NCBI GenBank assembly: GCA_015490675.1
Contig: WFXI01000118.1
Span: 1 to 10,714, forward strand
DNA from: Hydrogenothermaceae bacterium
Lineage (GTDB): Bacteria > Aquificota > Aquificia > Aquificales > Hydrogenothermaceae
DNA: 10,714 nucleotides
Direction: 5' to 3'
In this document: positions 5,250-10,714 of the stretch, in pieces
Numbering within the stretch: the stretch's first letter is position 1
Layout: every line of letters begins with the position of its first letter
Notes under the pieces: model-generated
Told to the model about the DNA's origin: nothing
The model's input: the letters and a program-made list of their open reading frames with translations, nothing else
Database searches by the model: none
Program-made: the position numbers and the translations under genes

Positions 5250-6029
5250 ATGAAAGGAAAAGTTTACTTAATCGGTTGTGGAACAGGAGACCCTGAACTT
5301 TTAACTTTGAAAGCATTAAAAGCTTTTAAAAAGCTAGATATAGCCTTAATTGACCATCTTATATCTCAAGAAATAATTGAGCTTCTTCCTAAAGAAACCA
5401 AAATTCTTTATGTTGGAAAACAACAGGGAAAATTATCAATAAAGCAAGAAGAAATAAACAATTTGATATACGAATTTGCAAAAGAAGGATTAACTGTTGG
5501 TAGACTAAAAAGTGGAGACCCTTATGTATTTGGAAGGGGTGGTGAGGAGGCTTTATTTTTGCTTGAAAGGGGAGTAGAAGTGGAAGTTATTCCTGGTATT
5601 TCTTCTGCAACTTCTGCTCCTCTTTATGCTGGAATACCTGTTGTTATGCGTGGATATGCGACTTCTTTCTCTGTTGTTTCAGCACATTTAGCTGGAAATA
5701 AATTTAACAAAGACTGGATACCATTATTAAGGCTAAAAAATCATACTGTTATAGTTTTAATGGGATTAAGCAGAGCTAAAGATATTTTAAAAGAGGCAAA
5801 AAGGCAAAACATAAACTTAAATATACCTGTAGCAATAATAAGTAATGCATCCAGGAAAAATCAAAAAGTTATCACTGGAAAATTAAACGAGCTAGAAAAT
5901 CTTTCTAAGCAGGCAGAAAAACCAGCTGTAATTGTCTTTGGGGAAGTAGTTAAATTAAAGGATAAACTTTTAAAGACTAATGAAATCAAAGAAATCCTAG
6001 AAGGAGAGGCAATATGGAAAAACTCTTAA
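5250..6029 (+). CDS. cobA: Uroporphyrinogen-III C-methyltransferase (SUMT)
   Basis: This enzyme moves two methyl groups from S-adenosylmethionine onto uroporphyrinogen III to give precorrin-2, the branch point to siroheme and cobalamin. The 259 residues form a single tetrapyrrole-methylase domain. G-C-G-T-G-D-P-E-L-L-T at 9-19 is the N-terminal glycine-rich motif (usually G-A-G-P-G-D-P-E), and R-L-K-S-G-D-P-Y-V-F-G-R-G-G-E-E at 85-100 is the hallmark loop. I-P-G-I-S-S-A at 114-120 and Y-A-G-I-P at 126-130 also fit. It lacks the dehydrogenase/ferrochelatase half of a CysG fusion, so those steps need another gene. TTGAGGT at 5238-5244 precedes the ATG. The last 16 bases overlap the next gene, which suggests translational coupling and supports a role in supplying siroheme to that reductase. 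Confidence 0.93.
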   Translation: MKGKVYLIGCGTGDPELLTLKALKAFKKLDIALIDHLISQEIIELLPKETKILYVGKQQGKLSIKQEEINNLIYEFAKEGLTVGRLKSGDPYVFGRGGEEALFLLERGVEVEVIPGISSATSAPLYAGIPVVMRGYATSFSVVSAHLAGNKFNKDWIPLLRLKNHTVIVLMGLSRAKDILKEAKRQNINLNIPVAIISNASRKNQKVITGKLNELENLSKQAEKPAVIVFGEVVKLKDKLLKTNEIKEILEGEAIWKNS

Positions 6030-7933
6030 AAGTTTCTCAAGAAAGAAATAAAAAACTAAATAAAATAGAAAAACTTAAACAAGAACATACTCCTCAAGAA
6101 GCTTGGGAAAAATTAGAATACTATGCACAAAACGGATTTTCTTCTATACCTCAGCACGACTTAGATTATTTCTTTAAATGCTTTGGAGTTTTTTATCGTC
6201 CTGCAACACCAGAAAAATTTATGATTAGGGTTAGAATTCCCGGTGGAAAGTTAACTTATGAACAGGCAAAAAAGTTAGGTGAAGTGGCTCAAAAATATGG
6301 GAATGATTACATAGACTTAACAACAAGAATGCAAGTAGAGCTAAGATTTATAACTATTGAAAACCTGCCAACAGTTTTAAAAGAACTTGAAAGTGTTGGA
6401 ATTACTACTTTTCAAACTGGTGTAGATAACTTTAGAAATATAGTTCAAGACCCTCTTGATGGACTTGCTTTTGATAATGTGATTGAAACATGGGATATTC
6501 TTCTTAAAATTCAAGAGATTTTCTTAAAGAAAGAAGAATGGATATGTAAACTTCCAAGGAAATTTAATATTGGGATAAATGGTTCATATTCAAATAGATG
6601 TAATATTTATGGTCACGATGCTTGTTTTGTATTAGCAGAAAAAGATGGAGAGTTTGGGTTTAATGTTTACCTTGGAGGAAAGGTTGGAGCAATAGCAAAA
6701 CCTGCAAATGTATTTTTACTTCCTGAAGAAGTTCCACAGTTTTTTGAAGCAACGGCAAAGATGTTTAAAAAGTATGGGTTTAAAGATAGTAGAAATAAAA
6801 ACAGACTCAAATATATGATTGATGCTGTTGGAATGGAAGAAATTGTAGACGCAATAAAACATGAAGCAGGAAGAGATTTTGAAGAAGCAGGTAGAACTTT
6901 AACAGAGCTTGAAGGTGGAGAAAAAATAGGAAGAGTAAAACTAAAAGATGGTAGTTACGCTATGCATATGGTAGTTCCTTCAGGAATATTCTCTGGAACT
7001 GCAATGATAGAAGCAGCAGAAGCTTCTAAAGAGTTTGGAAACGGACAAATTAGACTTACAGTAACTCAAAACTTATACATAGTAGGAGTAAAAGAAGAAA
7101 ACATAGAAAAACTTTTATCTTTACCTATTTATCAAAAATACAAAAATGTAAATTCACCATACTTCAATGATTTAGTTGCATGTGCAGGAACAGACCACTG
7201 TCCTTTTGGAGTAATACCAAACAAACCTGATGCTATAAATGTAGCTAACTATTTAACAGAAAAGTATCCATTAGACTATAAAGATGCAAAAGTTAGAATG
7301 TACTGGTCTGCCTGTCAAAAAGGATGTGGAATACACGGTAATGGAGATATAGGTTTTGTAGGAGTTAAATTTAAAAAAGATGGAAAACCAACATTAGGTG
7401 TTGATATGTATTATGGAGGAACATTAACAGGAGAAAGTAGAGAAGGAGAATTACTACTAAAAAGTATTCCTCTTGATGAAGTTCAATTTTATGTTGAAGA
7501 ACTAATAAAAGAATACATAAGACTAAAAAAACCAAGAGAAAGTTTTGAAAAGTTTTATTTTAGAGTTTTATCCAAAGTTTCAAAGCATGCTCTAAGATTT
7601 TTAATTAAGTTTAACAATCTAACTAAGAAAAATTATCCAAATTACAGACTTGAAATAACAGATTACTTAATTGGAAACAAATCAGAAGAAGAAGAAATAT
7701 TTGCATTTGGATATCAGCTTTACAAAAAAATAACAGGTAAAAGCCCATATCCGAGACCAAATATTTTAGAAATATATGATGAGCCTCTTCCTGAAAAACC
7801 GTCAAAAATAAATCCAGATATACCAAAAATTTTAGATGAATTAGTCTTAAAAATGATACATAATAATCCTGAAAAAAGATTTAATGTTTTTACTGAAATT
7901 GAAACATTTTTGGAGGGAATAAATGAAATTTAA
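6014..7933 (+). CDS. nirA: Siroheme nitrite/sulfite reductase (NirA-like) with a kinase-like C-terminal extension
   Basis: This cytoplasmic siroheme and [4Fe-4S] enzyme most likely carries out the six-electron reduction of nitrite to ammonium, probably with ferredoxin as donor. The ferredoxin-like half-domains and siroheme domains alternate in the usual order. I-R-V-R-I-P-G-G at 71-78, T-T-R-M-Q-V-E-L at 103-110 and the second-half R-L-T-V-T-Q-N at 347-353 are family signatures. The cluster ligands are C390 and C396 (C-A-G-T-D-H-C) and C434 and C438 (C-Q-K-G-C). The reductase seems complete by about residue 530, yet the protein runs to 639, longer than the usual 500-590; the extra part resembles a protein-kinase C-lobe end. 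AAGGAGAGG at 6001-6009, inside cobA, precedes the ATG. Next to cobA and narG, nitrite is more likely than sulfite as substrate, but the families are hard to separate by eye. Confidence 0.88.
   Translation: MEKLLKVSQERNKKLNKIEKLKQEHTPQEAWEKLEYYAQNGFSSIPQHDLDYFFKCFGVFYRPATPEKFMIRVRIPGGKLTYEQAKKLGEVAQKYGNDYIDLTTRMQVELRFITIENLPTVLKELESVGITTFQTGVDNFRNIVQDPLDGLAFDNVIETWDILLKIQEIFLKKEEWICKLPRKFNIGINGSYSNRCNIYGHDACFVLAEKDGEFGFNVYLGGKVGAIAKPANVFLLPEEVPQFFEATAKMFKKYGFKDSRNKNRLKYMIDAVGMEEIVDAIKHEAGRDFEEAGRTLTELEGGEKIGRVKLKDGSYAMHMVVPSGIFSGTAMIEAAEASKEFGNGQIRLTVTQNLYIVGVKEENIEKLLSLPIYQKYKNVNSPYFNDLVACAGTDHCPFGVIPNKPDAINVANYLTEKYPLDYKDAKVRMYWSACQKGCGIHGNGDIGFVGVKFKKDGKPTLGVDMYYGGTLTGESREGELLLKSIPLDEVQFYVEELIKEYIRLKKPRESFEKFYFRVLSKVSKHALRFLIKFNNLTKKNYPNYRLEITDYLIGNKSEEEEIFAFGYQLYKKITGKSPYPRPNILEIYDEPLPEKPSKINPDIPKILDELVLKMIHNNPEKRFNVFTEIETFLEGINEI
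7679..7921 (+). other. Ser/Thr kinase C-lobe-like tail (subdomains IX-XI) within the nitrite reductase
   Basis: Residues 556-636 of the reductase read like the end of a bacterial Ser/Thr protein kinase. E-I-F-A-F-G-Y-Q-L-Y at 561-570 and I-T-G-K-S-P-Y-P at 573-580 match subdomain IX (D-I-x-[AS]-[LF]-G-x-x-L-Y followed by L-T-G-x-x-P-F), with the invariant Asp replaced by E561. K-P-S-K-I-N-P-D-I-P at 595-604 and L-V-L-K-M-I-H-N-N-P-E-K-R-F at 610-623 match the stretch before and in subdomain XI, including its invariant Arg (R622). No P-loop, catalytic H-R-D or D-F-G motif occurs in the protein, so it cannot be an active kinase by itself. Y-R-L-E at 544-547 may be a remnant of the A-P-E segment, which is weaker. 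The match was made by eye. Confidence 0.65.
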
Positions 7934-7959
7934 CATATATTCCTTTGGAGGGGTTTATT

Positions 7960-10714
7960 ATGAAACGCCGTTTTTCTTATCTTATCAAAAAATTCACTTC
8001 ATTTGCCCCAAAAGAAACATACTCAGGGGGGCACTCTGCATTAACAGAGCAAGACAGAACATGGGAGGACTTTTACAGGCGAAGGTGGCAACACGATAAG
8101 AGGGTTAGAACTACTCATGGTGTAAACTGTACAGGTTCATGTAGCTGGTGGGTTTATGTAAAAAACGGACTTATTACTTGGGAAACCCAAGCCCTTGACT
8201 ATCCTACCACTGGTCCTGACTTCCCAGAATACGAACCAAGAGGTTGCCAGAGAGGTGCTTCATTTTCGTGGTATATTTACAGTCCTTTAAGAGTTAAGTA
8301 TCCATATGTTCGCGGTGTCTTACTTGATGCATGGAGAAAAGCAAAAGAGAAAAACCATGGGGACCCAGTAAAAGCCTGGGATGAAATTTTAAGTGACCCA
8401 ATAAAAACAAAAGAATACAAATCAGCAAGGGGCAGAGGTGGCTTTGTAAGGGTTAGCTGGGATGAAGTAAAAGAACTAATAGCATCTCAGCTTATACACA
8501 CAATCAAAAAATACGGACCAGATAGAATTGCAGGTTTTACACCTATTCCTGCTATGTCAATGCTTAGTTATGCTTCTGGGGCTAGATTTTTATCTTTAAT
8601 TGGCGGAACTATGCTTAGTTTCTATGACTGGTATGCAGACTTACCACCTGCTTCACCGCAAGTATGGGGAGAGCAAACAGATGTTCCAGAAAGTGGAGAC
8701 TGGTACAACTCTACTTATATAATGGTCTGGGGCTCTAATATCCCAATGACAAGGACGCCTGATGCTCACTTCTTCTCTGAAGTTAGATATAGAGGAGCTA
8801 AAGTTGTTTCTGTAAGTCCAGATTATGCTGAATATGTCAAATTTGCAGATGAATGGATGCAACTTAACCCTGGAACTGATGCAGCACTTGCACAAGCAAT
8901 GACCCATGTAATTTTAAAAGAATTTTATGTAGAAAATCCTGAAGAATACTTTATCAATTATGCTAAGCAATTTACAGACTTACCATTTTTAGTAATGTTA
9001 AACAAAGATGAAGATGGGTTTACAGTTGATAGATTCTTAAGGGCTTCTGATATTGGTAAAAATGTGTCAAATGCAGAATGGAAACTTGTTGTATTAGATG
9101 AAGACAAAAATGAACTTGTAATACCAAATGGAAGTATAGGCTACAGATGGGAAGATACAGGAAAATGGAACTTAAAACTTGAAGATGAAAATGGAAATAA
9201 AATAAATCCTGCTTTAACAATTCTTGGAAAAGAAGATGAAAAGGGATTTGTTAAACTACCTTACTTCGAAGATGATAAAAAAGGAATCTTAAAAAGGGAA
9301 ATTCCCGTTAAAAAATTTGAAATAGATGGAAAAGAATATTACCTAACAACTGTATTTGATTTATTCCTTGCGAACTATGGAGTTAAAAGAGAAGGTCTTG
9401 AAGGTTATCCTTCTTCTTATGATGAAGATGTGCCATATACACCTAAATGGCAGGAAAAAATTACAGGAACACCAGCTAAACAGGTAGAAAGAATAGCAAG
9501 AGAATTCGCAAAAAATGCAGCAGAATCTAAAGGTCGTTCTATGATAATAATGGGAGCTGGTATAAACCACTGGTATAATGCAGATTTAATTTATCGTTCA
9601 ATTTTAAATTTAGTAATATTAACAGGTTCCCAAGGAAAAAATGGTGGTGGATGGGCTCACTATGTAGGTCAGGAAAAAGTAAGACCATTTGAAGGATGGG
9701 CAACCTTAGCTTTTGCAAGAGACTGGCAAGCACCACCAAGACTTCAAAATGCAACATCTTTCTGGTATTTCACAACAGAGCAATTTAGATACGAAGACAA
9801 TAACATAGAAAAACTTGCTTCACCAATAAAAGGAAAAACAAAATACAAACATCCAGCAGATTATATACTTTTAGCTGTTAGACTTGGATGGCTTCCATTT
9901 TATCCACAATTTAATAAGAGTAGCTTAGAGCTTGCGGAAGAGGCTAAAAGGGCAGGGAAAGACCCTAAAGAATATATAGTAGAAAAACTCAAAAATGGAG
10001 AACTTGAATTTTCTATTCAAGACCCAGAAAATCCTGTAAACTTCCCAAGAAGCTTATTTGTATGGAGGTCAAACCTTATTTCAAGTTCTGCAAAAGGACA
10101 TGAATATTTCCTAAAGCATATGCTTGGAGTGGAAAATACAGGAGTAATGGCAGAGTATTCACCTTTAAAACCTGAAGAAGTAAAACTTAGGGAAGATGCA
10201 CCAGTTGGAAAATTAGACCTGTTTGTAGTTTTAGATTTTAGAATGACTGGCTCTGCCTTGTATGCAGATGTTGTTTTACCTACTGCAACCTGGTATGAAA
10301 AAACAGACTTAAACTCAACAGATATGCATCCATTTATACACCCATTAAACAAAGCTGTAGAACCACTATGGGAATCAAAATCAGACTGGCAAATATATAA
10401 AGAGATAGCTCAAACATTTTCAAAACTTGCAGAAAAACATCTGCAGGGAGAGTATGAAGATATAGTAACTGCACCATTAATGCACGACTCACCTGCAGAA
10501 ATATCTCAGCCTTATGGAAAAGTTTTAGACTGGTCAAAAGGTGAAACAGAACCTATTCCAGGGAAAACAATGCCAAACATAGCAGTAGTAAAAAGAGACT
10601 ACACAAAAATTTACGATAAATACATAGCCCTTGGACCAAATGTTTATGAAAAACCTGTTGGTGCCCACGGATGGAGTTTTGATGCAAAAGAAGAGTATGA
10701 ATTTTTAAAAACTA
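7960..10714 (+). CDS. narG: Respiratory nitrate reductase alpha subunit, N-terminal 918 residues (3' end outside the window)
   Basis: NarG is the molybdenum catalytic subunit of the membrane-bound respiratory nitrate reductase; it reduces nitrate to nitrite with quinol electrons passed through NarI and NarH. The frame is open to the window end, covering about three quarters of the usual 1,220-1,250 residues. The FS0 [4Fe-4S] ligands are H53, C57, C61 (H-G-V-N-C-T-G-S-C) and C96 (R-G-C-Q-R-G). The molybdenum ligand is D227 in Y-A-D-L-P-P-A-S-P-Q. Similarity to E. coli NarG continues through I-N-H-W-Y, G-G-G-W-A-H-Y-V-G-Q-E-K and L-P-T-A-T-W-Y-E-K. The N-terminus M-K-R-R-F-S-Y-L-I-K-K-F lacks a hydrophobic core and fits the vestigial tail of cytoplasmic-facing NarG rather than a working Tat signal. 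GGAGGGG at 7947-7953 lies 6 bases before the ATG, and the reductase ends 26 bases upstream, so cotranscription is likely. narH, narJ and narI would be expected downstream. Confidence 0.97.
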   Translation, partial: MKRRFSYLIKKFTSFAPKETYSGGHSALTEQDRTWEDFYRRRWQHDKRVRTTHGVNCTGSCSWWVYVKNGLITWETQALDYPTTGPDFPEYEPRGCQRGASFSWYIYSPLRVKYPYVRGVLLDAWRKAKEKNHGDPVKAWDEILSDPIKTKEYKSARGRGGFVRVSWDEVKELIASQLIHTIKKYGPDRIAGFTPIPAMSMLSYASGARFLSLIGGTMLSFYDWYADLPPASPQVWGEQTDVPESGDWYNSTYIMVWGSNIPMTRTPDAHFFSEVRYRGAKVVSVSPDYAEYVKFADEWMQLNPGTDAALAQAMTHVILKEFYVENPEEYFINYAKQFTDLPFLVMLNKDEDGFTVDRFLRASDIGKNVSNAEWKLVVLDEDKNELVIPNGSIGYRWEDTGKWNLKLEDENGNKINPALTILGKEDEKGFVKLPYFEDDKKGILKREIPVKKFEIDGKEYYLTTVFDLFLANYGVKREGLEGYPSSYDEDVPYTPKWQEKITGTPAKQVERIAREFAKNAAESKGRSMIIMGAGINHWYNADLIYRSILNLVILTGSQGKNGGGWAHYVGQEKVRPFEGWATLAFARDWQAPPRLQNATSFWYFTTEQFRYEDNNIEKLASPIKGKTKYKHPADYILLAVRLGWLPFYPQFNKSSLELAEEAKRAGKDPKEYIVEKLKNGELEFSIQDPENPVNFPRSLFVWRSNLISSSAKGHEYFLKHMLGVENTGVMAEYSPLKPEEVKLREDAPVGKLDLFVVLDFRMTGSALYADVVLPTATWYEKTDLNSTDMHPFIHPLNKAVEPLWESKSDWQIYKEIAQTFSKLAEKHLQGEYEDIVTAPLMHDSPAEISQPYGKVLDWSKGETEPIPGKTMPNIAVVKRDYTKIYDKYIALGPNVYEKPVGAHGWSFDAKEEYEFLKT

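Noticed and set aside
7960..8016. A Tat signal peptide at the NarG N-terminus (M-K-R-R-F-S-Y-L-I-K).
   Set aside because: There is no hydrophobic core or cleavage site after the arginines; cytoplasmic-facing NarG proteins carry a similar vestigial tail.
7923..8099. A frame of about 58 codons starting at the end of nir and overlapping narG.
   Set aside because: It runs inside narG in another frame, has no recognisable domain, and the strong site GGAGGGG serves the narG start instead.
8653..10537. Several minus-strand open frames of 66-111 codons across narG.
   Set aside because: They are antisense shadows of a well-conserved gene, without ribosome binding sites or family features.

Overview
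The window is about 33% G+C by eye, rich in Lys/Glu/Ile codons and in AGA/AGG arginine codons, and its genes are tightly packed. Together with a SucD-type CoA ligase, a superoxide reductase beside an Fe/Mn superoxide dismutase, and a siroheme nitrite reductase beside a respiratory nitrate reductase, this suggests a thermophilic, microaerophilic chemolithoautotroph of the Aquificota, perhaps a Sulfurihydrogenibium-like member of the Hydrogenothermaceae. The taxonomy is inferred from composition and gene content only; no search was run.

Layout. (1) 1-1150: the tail of a Uma2/DUF820-like protein cut by the window start, then sucD, closed by a hairpin terminator. (2) 1147-3499: an oxidative-stress block. 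A periplasmic di-haem cytochrome c peroxidase/MauG-family protein (minus strand) is divergent from a cytoplasmic superoxide reductase with its own terminator, followed by a separately started Fe/Mn superoxide dismutase. (3) 3491-5074: a bifunctional NAD(P)HX repair enzyme (minus strand) whose 3' end overlaps the dismutase gene by 9 bp. (4) 5075-5249: a control region with a perfect 24-bp palindrome, an 18-bp inverted repeat and a 14-bp palindrome. (5) 5250 to the end: an apparent operon of uroporphyrinogen-III methyltransferase, siroheme nitrite/sulfite reductase and NarG. The last is cut by the window end after 918 codons.

How the genes fit together. Superoxide reductase and dismutase remove superoxide in the cytoplasm; the di-haem protein may handle peroxide in the periplasm, although two residues typical of classical peroxidases seem to be missing. 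In the nitrogen operon the methyltransferase makes the siroheme precursor, NarG makes nitrite from nitrate, and the siroheme enzyme can reduce nitrite to ammonium. Respiratory nitrate reduction and ammonium formation may thus be expressed together.

Most unusual points: the nitrite reductase carries a C-terminal extension of about 80-100 residues that reads like the end of a Ser/Thr protein kinase C-lobe, without any catalytic kinase motifs; and two divergent promoter regions are built compactly around shared or mirrored -35 elements, one of them inside the 24-bp palindrome. Apart from the kinase-like tail and the control regions, the genes belong to known families; I see no mobile element, CRISPR array, tRNA or rRNA, and no gene-free stretch longer than 300 bases.
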